Shown piece by piece: positions 1 to 6,259 of a stretch of DNA of 9,139 bases. Below the pieces are notes generated by a model, which searched no databases, had not been told where the DNA came from, and saw nothing but the letters and a program-made list of their open reading frames with translations. Source of the stretch: WQUF01 sp031549885 (GTDB lineage: Bacteria > Bacillota > Clostridia > Clostridiales > Clostridiaceae); NCBI GenBank assembly GCA_031549885.1, contig JAVBPD010000102.1:1-9139 (forward strand). Reading direction: 5' to 3'. The position numbers and the translations under genes were made by a program. The stretch's first letter is position 1. Each line of letters begins with the position of its first letter.

Positions 1-168
1 GCCATAATAAATTTTGAAGAAAAGTTTGAAACTAAGAACTGCGATAATTACTGCAAAGTATCCGTTAACTATGAGGACATGAAATATTACCTTGAAAAAG
101 AAATAATAAATAAAAGTATTGTAGAATTAATTTCTGTTAAAAATTATGATGAATTAAAAAGAGTCTAA
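1..168 (+). CDS. 3' end of an unrecognised protein gene (partial)
   Basis: Frame 1 is open from the window edge to a TAA at 166-168, giving the last 55 residues of a protein that begins outside the window. The fragment is charged and rich in Lys, Glu, Asn and Ile. It contains a C-D-N-Y-C cysteine pair near residue 19 and ends in NYDELKRV. It has no membrane segment. I do not recognise the family, and the fragment is too short to assign a function. Codon use is AT-rich like the rest of the window, which supports real coding. No U-tract terminator follows the stop before the hairpins that start at 187, so transcription may continue into the small gene at 261-401. Confidence 0.55.
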   Translation, partial: AIINFEEKFETKNCDNYCKVSVNYEDMKYYLEKEIINKSIVELISVKNYDELKRV

Positions 169-186
169 AAAAGTGCAATTTAATAT

Positions 187-259
187 GGAGAAGATATAGG
201 ATATCCTCCGAGCTTAGCCACCTGATTCGACAAAGTCGCCAGATGGCCTAGAGGTGCTT
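187..259 (+). ncRNA. Two-hairpin structured RNA leader of unknown class
   Basis: Two hairpins can be drawn by eye one base apart. Hairpin 1 pairs GGAG (187-190) with CTCC (206-209) and GATAT (193-197) with ATATC (201-205), leaving AA bulged and an AGG loop. Hairpin 2 is longer. AGC (211-213) pairs with GCT (256-258), TTAGCCA (214-220) with TGG-C-CTAG (244-251), CTG (222-224) with CAG (240-242), and CGAC (228-231) with GTCG (235-238) around an AAA loop. The segment is clearly more GC-rich than its surroundings. The 3' arm of hairpin 2 contains the AGAGGTG Shine-Dalgarno of the following small ORF, so the structure could control translation. It matches no riboswitch consensus I know. It could instead be the 5' half of a small RNA ending at the terminator at 400-441. 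Confidence 0.45.
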
Positions 260-260
260 T

Positions 261-401
261 GTGAAATTAAAAAAAATAAAAAATATGAAAAACTGCGCAG
301 ATAAAAATATCGAAAATAAAAATAATTTCTCGGAAAATTTTTTTAAGAAAATAGGAACACTTTTATATAAATTCTTAAAATTTGGACGAAATATATTATA
401 A
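261..401 (+). CDS. Small cationic amphipathic peptide (46 aa, GTG start)
   Basis: This ORF starts at GTG 261-263 and ends at TAA 399-401. AGAGGTG at 250-256 lies four bases upstream. An in-frame TAG at 249-251 limits the start. The only other start is ATG at 285, which has no ribosome site. The peptide has 11 Lys and 1 Arg against 1 Asp and 2 Glu, a net charge near +9, and one Cys (residue 12). Residues 27-46 (from FFKKIGTLLYKFLKF to the end) segregate cleanly on a helical wheel. Phe, Leu and Ile occupy one arc of about 160 degrees, while Lys, Arg, Thr, Tyr and Asn lie opposite. There is no secretion signal or recognised family. A terminator hairpin follows the stop directly. Such peptides are often membrane-active (toxins, phenol-soluble-modulin-like or antimicrobial peptides), but here that is inference. 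A non-coding RNA with a chance ORF is the main alternative. Confidence 0.45.
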   Translation: MKLKKIKNMKNCADKNIENKNNFSENFFKKIGTLLYKFLKFGRNIL

Positions 402-441
402 AGAAGGCTCCAGCATTATTTTGCTTAGAGCCCTTCTTTTT
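400..441. terminator. Bidirectional terminator between the small peptide gene and oppA
   Basis: AAGAAGGCTC (401-410) pairs with GAGCCCTTCTT (428-438) with one bulged C. AGCA (412-415) and TGCT (422-425) add an inner stem. On the plus strand the stem runs into TTCTTTTTGTTTT, a good U-tract. On the minus strand the stem ends in CTTCTTTATAATAT, a weaker one. It lies between two convergent genes: the small ORF stops at 401 and oppA stops at 449. It can therefore serve both. Confidence 0.85.
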
Positions 442-448
442 GTTTTAA

Positions 449-2086
449 TTATTTTACTATATCTAAGTTTTTAACATAAAATGTCCCTATTGGCGAATAA
501 GTAAATCCTTTAATATAATCCTTTATCATATAAGGGTTTGTTGAATAATAAAGAGGAATAATTGGCATATCTTCCATTAAAACGCCTTCAGCTTGATGCA
601 TTAAATCAAATCGCTTTGCTTGGTCGGTTTCACTCTTAGCTTGTTCAACTAAATCTTCATATTTAGGATTTGTCCAGTTCTTGCCGCTATCTAATGTGAA
701 AAGTTCTATAAAAGTAGCTGGATCTAGATAGTCACCTATCCATCTGCGATAAGCCATGGTATATTGTCTATTATTTGCATTTCTTCTATCTAAAAGCACC
801 GCATATTCCATATTTTCAATGTTTAAAGTTATATTTAAATTTGTCTTAAGCATAGCTTGAATAGCTTGAGCAACATCAGGGTTTACACCTACGTTTGAAT
901 TTATATATGTTAAAGCAGGAAAGCCTTCGCCATTAGGAAAGCCTGCTTCAGCTAAGAGCTTCTTTGCTTCAGCAACATCGCCTTCAGGTTTAAAATAATC
1001 CGTATTTCTAAAATCCTTGCCTTCGTTTGTAATAATTCCAGGAGGAATTAAAGATGTGGCAGGTATTTCACCAGCTTTTGTAACATTGTTTACAAGAGCA
1101 TTTCTATCAATTGCAAGGTTAATAGCTTTTCTCACCTTAACATCAAGAAGTACTTTTGATTCAGTAGGATTATATGTCATAGCGTTTTCAGAAACATTTA
1201 TATTCATCCATGTAGTACAAAAATAAGGTGCAACTATAGCTTTTTTATCTTGTATAAGCTGAGGAACCATAGCTGGAGGCAAGTTCCCTATGATACAATC
1301 TATATCGCCAGATTCAAAGGTAGCAAGAGTAGAATTTGGATCTGATAAAACTCTAAGCTCAACTCTATCAACTTTAACATTTGCAGCATCTCTATATTTT
1401 GGATTTTTTTCTAAAACTATAGTATCTTTAGGTCTCCACTCTTTTAAAACATAAGGGCCATTTCCAATATAAGTTTCAGGTTTTAGAGCCCATTCACTTC
1501 CACCTTGTTCAACTGCTTTTTGGTTAATAGGGAATCCATAATACATTGTAAGTATGTTTAAAAAATATGCAGTAGGTTTTTCAAGTGTAACTTCAAGAGT
1601 TTGATCATCTATTACTTTTATGCCTATTTGAGAAGCATCTACCTCACCAGCATTATATTTTTGAGCATTTTTTATGTAAAAAAGTTCACTTGCATAATCT
1701 GTAGCAAGGGCAGGATCTAAAGTTCTCTTCCAAGCATATTCAAAATCTTTAGCAGTTACTTTGTCTCCATTGCTCCAAGTTTCATTGCTTCTTATTTTAA
1801 ATGTATATACAAGTCCATCATCTGAAATCGTATAACTTTCAGCAGCCTCAGGGACAATTTTCTCACCATTTTTATCATATCCTACTAATCCCTCAAAGCA
1901 ATTGTCTATAACAGCTCCGCCCGATGCTTCAGAGTTTAAACAAGGATCTATTGTACGTGGTTCTGAGATAATATTTCTTCTAAAAACCTTTTCGGTGGCA
2001 GCAGTCCCTCCCCCTCCTTGACCGCAAGAAGTTAACGATGAAACTGCTAAAACTAAACAAATAGTTAATGATAAAAATTTTTTCAT
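449..2086 (-). CDS. oppA: OppA, peptide-binding lipoprotein of an oligopeptide ABC importer
   Basis: This is the extracytoplasmic solute-binding subunit that captures peptides and delivers them to the OppBC channel. The 545 residues begin with a lipoprotein signal: MKK, a hydrophobic core, and a lipobox L-T-S-C with the lipidated Cys at residue 21, followed by a flexible Gly-rich linker. The mature part belongs to the family 5 solute-binding proteins (SBP_bac_5). Hallmarks are EPRTIDP (42-48), VPEAAESYTISDDGLVYTFKIR-type sequence around 78-99, and WSNGDKVTAKDFEYAWKR at 104-121. The length is normal and the gene looks intact. The ATG is preceded by GAGGAGG. It is the last gene of the operon, 23 bases after oppF, followed by the terminator at 400-441. 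Placement at the 3' end may allow separate control of its dose. The exact substrate (oligopeptide versus dipeptide) cannot be read from the sequence. Confidence 0.95.
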   Translation of the reverse strand: MKKFLSLTICLVLAVSSLTSCGQGGGGTAATEKVFRRNIISEPRTIDPCLNSEASGGAVIDNCFEGLVGYDKNGEKIVPEAAESYTISDDGLVYTFKIRSNETWSNGDKVTAKDFEYAWKRTLDPALATDYASELFYIKNAQKYNAGEVDASQIGIKVIDDQTLEVTLEKPTAYFLNILTMYYGFPINQKAVEQGGSEWALKPETYIGNGPYVLKEWRPKDTIVLEKNPKYRDAANVKVDRVELRVLSDPNSTLATFESGDIDCIIGNLPPAMVPQLIQDKKAIVAPYFCTTWMNINVSENAMTYNPTESKVLLDVKVRKAINLAIDRNALVNNVTKAGEIPATSLIPPGIITNEGKDFRNTDYFKPEGDVAEAKKLLAEAGFPNGEGFPALTYINSNVGVNPDVAQAIQAMLKTNLNITLNIENMEYAVLLDRRNANNRQYTMAYRRWIGDYLDPATFIELFTLDSGKNWTNPKYEDLVEQAKSETDQAKRFDLMHQAEGVLMEDMPIIPLYYSTNPYMIKDYIKGFTYSPIGTFYVKNLDIVK

Positions 2087-2109
2087 ACTTTTTCCTCCTC
2101 AATATAATA

Positions 2110-3078
2110 TTAATTAAAATTATGGCATGCTACATAGTGATTTTTTGATATTTCCTTAAGCTTTGGACACTCAGCCTGGCAAATGTCTTTAACATATGCA
2201 CATCTTGTTTTAAATTTACAACCTGGAGGAGTATTAATAGGTGACGGTATCTCACCTTTTAACTTTATCCTCTGAGTCTTTATGGCTTCATCTGGATCTG
2301 GAATAGGTATTGAAGATAAAAGAGAAATAGTATATGGATGCATAGGATTTGCATATAATTCGTTGCTCTCTGCCATTTCCACCATGCTTCCTAAATACAT
2401 AACTCCTATTTTTGTCGATATATGTTTAACCATTGACAAATCATGTGCTATAAATAAATAAGTTAAATTCATATTTTTTTGAAGTTCTTCAAGCATATTG
2501 ATAATTTGAGCTTGAATTGATACATCAAGAGCAGAAATAGGTTCGTCACATACTATAAATTCCGGATTTACAACAAGAGCTCTTGCAATTCCTATTCTCT
2601 GCCTTTGGCCTCCTGAAAACTCATGTGGATAACGGCTTATATGCCATTTGCTTAAGCCAACTTTTGAAAGCATATCTAAAATCAAATCAGTTCTATCTTT
2701 GCCAGATGCAATTTTATGAATATCTACAGCTTCGCCAACTATGTCCCCTACTGTCATCCTAGAATTAAGCGAAGAATAAGGGTCCTGAAATATCATTTGA
2801 ATGCTCTTTCGATAAGGAATAAGCTCAGTTTGATTAATGTTTGAAATATCATTTCCTTTATATATTATCTTTCCTTCTGTTGGATTGTAAAGTCTTACAA
2901 TTGTCCTTCCAATAGTAGTTTTGCCACAACCAGACTCTCCAACAAGTCCAAGTGTTTCTCCTCTTTCAATTGAAAAACTAACATCATCAACAGCTTTAAC
3001 TATTTGTTTTGTTTTCCCTAAAATCCCTTTATTTGAAATAAAATATTTTTTTAAATTATTAACTTCTAAAAGCGCCAT
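2110..3078 (-). CDS. oppF: OppF, oligopeptide ABC importer ATPase
   Basis: This is one of the two cytoplasmic ATPases that drive peptide uptake through OppBC. All ABC motifs are visible: Walker A GESGCGKT (47-54), Q-loop IFQDP (96-100), signature FSGGQRQR (154-161), Walker B FIVCDEP (174-180), D-loop SALD (182-185) and H-loop His 212. The C-terminal oligopeptide/dipeptide extension has cysteines at 287, 293, 300, 304 and 318, a conserved pattern reported to hold an iron-sulfur cluster in some relatives. The SSLNSRMTVGDIVGE stretch after the Q-loop is typical of OppF/DppF rather than OppD. The start follows GGGGGAGGT, and only one base separates it from the oppD stop, so the two are probably translationally coupled. 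Length (322 aa) is normal. Confidence 0.95.
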   Translation of the reverse strand: MALLEVNNLKKYFISNKGILGKTKQIVKAVDDVSFSIERGETLGLVGESGCGKTTIGRTIVRLYNPTEGKIIYKGNDISNINQTELIPYRKSIQMIFQDPYSSLNSRMTVGDIVGEAVDIHKIASGKDRTDLILDMLSKVGLSKWHISRYPHEFSGGQRQRIGIARALVVNPEFIVCDEPISALDVSIQAQIINMLEELQKNMNLTYLFIAHDLSMVKHISTKIGVMYLGSMVEMAESNELYANPMHPYTISLLSSIPIPDPDEAIKTQRIKLKGEIPSPINTPPGCKFKTRCAYVKDICQAECPKLKEISKNHYVACHNFN

Positions 3079-3079
3079 T

Positions 3080-4084
3080 TTACCTCCCCCTTATATCTAT
3101 GATTTTCTTTGGAGACTTGTCATGGTTTAAAAAGCAACAAGCTTCATGCCCATCACCAACATTAAAAAAAGGAGGTCGATTTTTTAAACATATATTCATG
3201 GTATATTTGCATCTTGGTGCAAACGTACAACCTTTTGGTGGTTTAAGAAGATCTGGTGGCTGTCCTTTAATTGGAACAAGTTTTTCTTTAATGAGATTTT
3301 TAGGATTAGGTACGCTATTTAAAAGTCCAATTGTATAAGGATGCTTTGGATTATAAAATATGTCTCTAATAGTTCCCTTTTCTATAATACCTCCTGCATA
3401 CATTACATTTATCCTGTCACAAATATCTGCTACAACACCTAGATCATGAGTTATAAGTATAATAGACATATTAATCTTTTTACGCAAATCCTTCATTAAA
3501 TCTAGTATTTGAGCTTGAATTGTAACATCAAGAGCAGTTGTTGGTTCATCTGCAATTAATAATTTAGGATTGCAACAAATTGCAATAGCTATCATTACTC
3601 TTTGGCGCATACCTCCTGAAAGTTCATGAGGGTACTGTTTCATCCTCTTTATTGGGTCTGGTATTGAAACAAGATTTAAAATTTCTAAAGAGTTCTTTTC
3701 TGCTTCTTTTTTTGAAATCTTCTTATGTTCCATTATAGTTTCAACGATCTGATTGCCAATAGTGAACACGGGATTTAATGAGGTCATTGGATCTTGAAAT
3801 ATCATTCCAATTTTATTTCCTCTTATGGTTTCCATCTGCTTTTCATTTAAACCTACTAAGTTTTGACCATCGAATACAATATCTCCTGAAACAATTTTAG
3901 CACTGTCAGGAAGAAGTTTCATAACTGATAACATGGTTACACTTTTACCGCTGCCTGATTCTCCAACTATGCCTAAAGTCTCTCCCTTATTTAAGTACAT
4001 TGACACGCCATCTATAGCCTTAACTTCTCCAAAATGAGTAAAAAATGAAGTTTTTAAATTATTAATTTTAAACAAGTTTTCCAT
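3080..4084 (-). CDS. oppD: OppD, oligopeptide ABC importer ATPase
   Basis: This is the partner ATPase of OppF. Motifs are intact: Walker A GESGSGKS (41-48), Q-loop IFQDP (95-99), signature LSGGMRQR (155-162, the M typical of OppD/DppD), Walker B LLIADEP (175-181), D-loop TALD (183-186) and H-loop His 213. MTSLNPVFTIGNQ after the Q-loop is also OppD-like. The C-terminal extension carries Cys 286, 292 and 299 plus a CC pair at 316-317, similar to OppF. Both subunits have complete catalytic sites, so neither nucleotide site looks degenerate. The start lies 7 bases from the oppC stop, with a modest AGGA ribosome site that overlaps the end of oppC. This suggests coupling to oppC translation. Confidence 0.95.
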   Translation of the reverse strand: MENLFKINNLKTSFFTHFGEVKAIDGVSMYLNKGETLGIVGESGSGKSVTMLSVMKLLPDSAKIVSGDIVFDGQNLVGLNEKQMETIRGNKIGMIFQDPMTSLNPVFTIGNQIVETIMEHKKISKKEAEKNSLEILNLVSIPDPIKRMKQYPHELSGGMRQRVMIAIAICCNPKLLIADEPTTALDVTIQAQILDLMKDLRKKINMSIILITHDLGVVADICDRINVMYAGGIIEKGTIRDIFYNPKHPYTIGLLNSVPNPKNLIKEKLVPIKGQPPDLLKPPKGCTFAPRCKYTMNICLKNRPPFFNVGDGHEACCFLNHDKSPKKIIDIRGR

Positions 4085-4090
4085 ATTATC

Positions 4091-5002
4091 CTACTTTCTC
4101 ATTTTAGGGTCAAGAGCATCCCTAAGGCCATCCCCTATCATGTTAAATGCTAATATTGTTATACTTATTGCAAGAGCAGGAAATATTAACCTGTATGGTG
4201 CAATGCGTAAATACGCAACTGCATCTGATGCTAAAGTTCCCCATGAAGCCCTTGGAACTTGTATCCCAAGCCCTATAAAGCTTAAAAATGACTCTGTAAA
4301 AATTGCAGAAGGTATTAATAAAGTTAAAGTTACAATAATTTGTCCAACACAGTTTGGAATTAAATGCTTAAACAAAATTCTCATATTTGATGCTCCCATG
4401 ACACGGGCTGCAAGTACAAATTCTTGCTGTTTAAGTTGAAGTATTTCACCTCTTACCATCCTTGCCATAGGAAGCCAATAAGATATTGCAAGTGCAAAGA
4501 TTATACTTCTAAGCCCTGCTCCTAAAAAAACTATAAATAAAATTACATAAATCATCATAGGTATTGAGTATATGATATCAACAACTCTCATCATTATTGT
4601 ATCAACTCTGCCACCAGCAAATCCTGAAATTCCTCCATAAATTATACCTATTATTAAATTAATAAAACTTGCAGTAAAAGCTATTATAAGCGAATAACGA
4701 GCTCCAAACCAAATCCTTGTAAAAATATCTCTACCTAAATTATCTGTTCCAAACCAAAACTTTAAGCTTGGAGGTTTATCTGCAATAGAATAATCATTTG
4801 TGTAATAATCTGGTTTGAAAATAGGTATTACTATAGCGCAAATCAATATTATAATTATTGTAATAAGTCCAAAAATTGCGAGTTTATTTTCTTTAAACCT
4901 GCGCCAAGCATCTTGCCAATATGTAATATTTGGTCTAACAGCTTCATCAGCTTGTTTCTCATCATCGTTAACTTCTAAAAAGGAATCTTCTAATATTTCC
5001 AT
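4091..5002 (-). CDS. oppC: OppC, oligopeptide ABC importer permease
   Basis: This is one of two membrane subunits forming the peptide channel. The N-terminus is an acidic cytoplasmic stretch of about 40 residues followed by the first membrane helix (about 41-62), as in OppC_N proteins. The conserved FGTDNLGRDIFTR is at 84-96. The binding-protein-dependent transport domain follows, with about five more helices. The EAA loop that docks on the ATPases is at about 194-217 (EFVLAARVMGASN then LFKHLIPN). PRASWGTLASDA (250-261) and the end DGLRDALDP are also family hallmarks. The 303-residue length is normal. The ribosome site is GGAGGAGA, and the gene follows oppB by 21 bases. Confidence 0.95.
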   Translation of the reverse strand: MEILEDSFLEVNDDEKQADEAVRPNITYWQDAWRRFKENKLAIFGLITIIIILICAIVIPIFKPDYYTNDYSIADKPPSLKFWFGTDNLGRDIFTRIWFGARYSLIIAFTASFINLIIGIIYGGISGFAGGRVDTIMMRVVDIIYSIPMMIYVILFIVFLGAGLRSIIFALAISYWLPMARMVRGEILQLKQQEFVLAARVMGASNMRILFKHLIPNCVGQIIVTLTLLIPSAIFTESFLSFIGLGIQVPRASWGTLASDAVAYLRIAPYRLIFPALAISITILAFNMIGDGLRDALDPKMRK

Positions 5003-5023
5003 AATATCTTCTCCTCCTAAAGA

Positions 5024-5956
5024 TTAAGCATCAACATTATCAAGTTTTATTCTAGGATCAATTAAAACATATAATATGTCTACAATAAAATTGCAAGCTA
5101 TTATAAGACAGCTATAGAATATTGAAACTCCTAATATTAGTGTATAATCTCTATTGCCTATAGATTGTACAAATTCACGTCCAAGACCTGGTATTGCAAA
5201 TATAGTTTCAATTACAAAACTTCCTGTTAAAACGCCTGCTATAAGAGGTCCTAAGTATGTTACAACAGGTATTATAGAATTTCTTAAAGCGTGTTTAAAG
5301 ATGACTTTGAATTTTTTTAACCCCTTTGCTCTAGCTGTTCTTATGTAATCAAGTTGAACAATTTCAAGGTATTTGCTTCGTGTTAGCCTTGTTATAAATG
5401 CCATTGAATAGCCAGTAAGTGCTATAACCGGCATAATAAGATGTCTAAACTGCCCATAACCTGTAGGTGGAAGCACTTTAAGATAAAGTGAAAAAAATAG
5501 AATTAAGAGATTTGCAAGCACAAAACTTGGTACTGTAACCCCAATTGTGGCCATAAGCATAGTAAACCTATCTAAGAATTTTCCTTGATTTAATGCAGAA
5601 AGTATCCCTAAATTAACTCCTCCAATGACAGAAGCCAATATTACAAGAAAACCTACTTTCGCAGAAGCAGGAAAAGAATAAGTTATTATGTTTGAAACGG
5701 GCCTTGCCACATATTTCATAGATGGACCCATATCGCCTTTAGTTATAACATTTGAAAAATAAATAAAATATTGCTGAATCAGGGGCTTGTCTAGTCCAAA
5801 TTTTGCCAGCATATTTGCCTTAACCTGTGCTGGTATGTTTTTATCACTATTAAATGGATCACCTGGCAGAAGTCTTATTAAAAAGAAAATTAAAGTTATG
5901 ATTACAAATAAGGTAAATAAACTAATCAAAAATCTATTGATTATATACTTGATCAA
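5024..5956 (-). CDS. oppB: OppB, oligopeptide ABC importer permease (TTG start)
   Basis: This is the second channel-forming permease and first gene of the operon. Features include an N-terminal membrane helix (about 10-30), PGDP near 32-35, the transport domain with further helices, the EAA loop DYIRTARAKGLKKFKVIFKH (about 204-223), and the SFVIETIFAIPGLGR motif (247-261), all typical of OppB/DppB. Residue numbers count from the upstream TTG. There is no ATG start. Two TTG codons lie side by side at 5959-5957 and 5956-5954. The Shine-Dalgarno AGGAGGTG (5969-5962) is only 2 bases from the first but 5 from the second, so I chose the second. It gives MIKYIINRF, a common OppB N-terminus, in a protein of 310 residues. 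Confidence 0.93.
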   Translation of the reverse strand: MIKYIINRFLISLFTLFVIITLIFFLIRLLPGDPFNSDKNIPAQVKANMLAKFGLDKPLIQQYFIYFSNVITKGDMGPSMKYVARPVSNIITYSFPASAKVGFLVILASVIGGVNLGILSALNQGKFLDRFTMLMATIGVTVPSFVLANLLILFFSLYLKVLPPTGYGQFRHLIMPVIALTGYSMAFITRLTRSKYLEIVQLDYIRTARAKGLKKFKVIFKHALRNSIIPVVTYLGPLIAGVLTGSFVIETIFAIPGLGREFVQSIGNRDYTLILGVSIFYSCLIIACNFIVDILYVLIDPRIKLDNVDA

Positions 5957-5961
5957 CAAAA

Positions 5962-5969
5962 CACCTCCT
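5962..5969 (-). promoter_or_regulatory. Ribosome binding site that decides the oppB start
   Basis: AGGAGGTG on the minus strand is a near-perfect match to the 16S rRNA tail. Its distance to the two adjacent TTG codons (2 and 5 bases) favours initiation at 5956. A strong site may compensate for the weak TTG start codon. Confidence 0.8.
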
Positions 5970-5987
5970 ATGAAAACATTAATTGAT

Positions 5988-6016
5988 ATACTATCACATT
6001 TTTAATACTTATTCAA
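5988..6016 (-). promoter_or_regulatory. Candidate opp operon promoter
   Basis: On the minus strand, TTGAAT (6016-6011) and TAGTAT (5993-5988) are separated by exactly 17 bases. A TGA lies directly before the -10 box, fitting an extended -10. Transcription would start near 5981, giving a short leader of about 25 bases to the oppB start. Each hexamer matches 4 of 6 consensus bases, and the region is so AT-rich that chance matches are common. The overlap with a perfect palindrome at 6009-6029 adds some weight. Confidence 0.45.
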
Positions 6017-6029
6017 TTACATTGAATAA
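6009..6029. repeat. Perfect palindrome over the opp -35 box, candidate operator
   Basis: The arms TTATTCAAT (6009-6017) and ATTGAATAA (6021-6029) are exact reverse complements separated by TAC. The left arm contains the whole candidate -35 hexamer of the opp promoter. A dimeric repressor bound here would block RNA polymerase. The sequence does not match the CodY consensus AATTTTCWGAAAATT, and I cannot name the regulator. A short inverted repeat in AT-rich DNA can arise by chance, but a 9-bp perfect arm pair placed on a promoter is notable. Confidence 0.4.
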
Positions 6030-6196
6030 ACTTTCACGACAAATTTTAAAATTTTTACGTTGACAAAATTTTATAGGACAAAAATTAATATTAATGTGAA
6101 TTATCTAAACAACTTTTATTGATATTATATTATAATAAATAATGTTTTTTTTCTAATTAAATATGAATTATTATTCTACATTTTATTAATTTTTGT

Positions 6197-6243
6197 AAAA
6201 AAGAAAAGCTTTAGACAATATTCATCTAAAGCTTTTCTTTTTT
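6197..6243. terminator. Strong terminator after the penicillin-binding protein gene
   Basis: A perfect 19-bp stem (6197-6215 with 6225-6243) encloses a 9-base loop. The outer stem is A-rich on one side and T-rich on the other, so it can end transcription in both directions. On the minus strand it lies 17 bases after the transpeptidase stop at 6260 and should prevent read-through into the opp operon. The remaining intergenic DNA (6030-6196) is very AT-rich, and I see no gene in it. Confidence 0.88.
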
Positions 6244-6259
6244 ATTCCAAATAATATAA

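Noticed and set aside
187..260. Possible known riboswitch: ACCTGAT recalls the thiamine-pyrophosphate element, AGAGGTGC the lysine element, and CCTCCG the cyclic-di-GMP-I element.
   Set aside because: In each case only a short string matches. The other conserved blocks are missing or in the wrong order, and the adjacent gene is not of a matching pathway.
1017..5348. Several plus-strand ORFs of 60 to 100 codons inside the opp genes.
   Set aside because: They lie wholly antisense to well-supported genes, have no ribosome sites or family features, and are explained as shadows of the coding strand.
6041..6075. A/T runs resembling CodY binding sites upstream of the opp promoter.
   Set aside because: They lack the central spacing of AATTTTCWGAAAATT and differ at several positions. 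In DNA this AT-rich, such partial matches are expected.
6060..6092. Perfect TTGACA on the plus strand, possibly a promoter for a small RNA ending at the terminator at 6243.
   Set aside because: No acceptable -10 hexamer occurs at 16 to 18 bases, and no conserved structure or ORF is visible in the 150 bases that follow.
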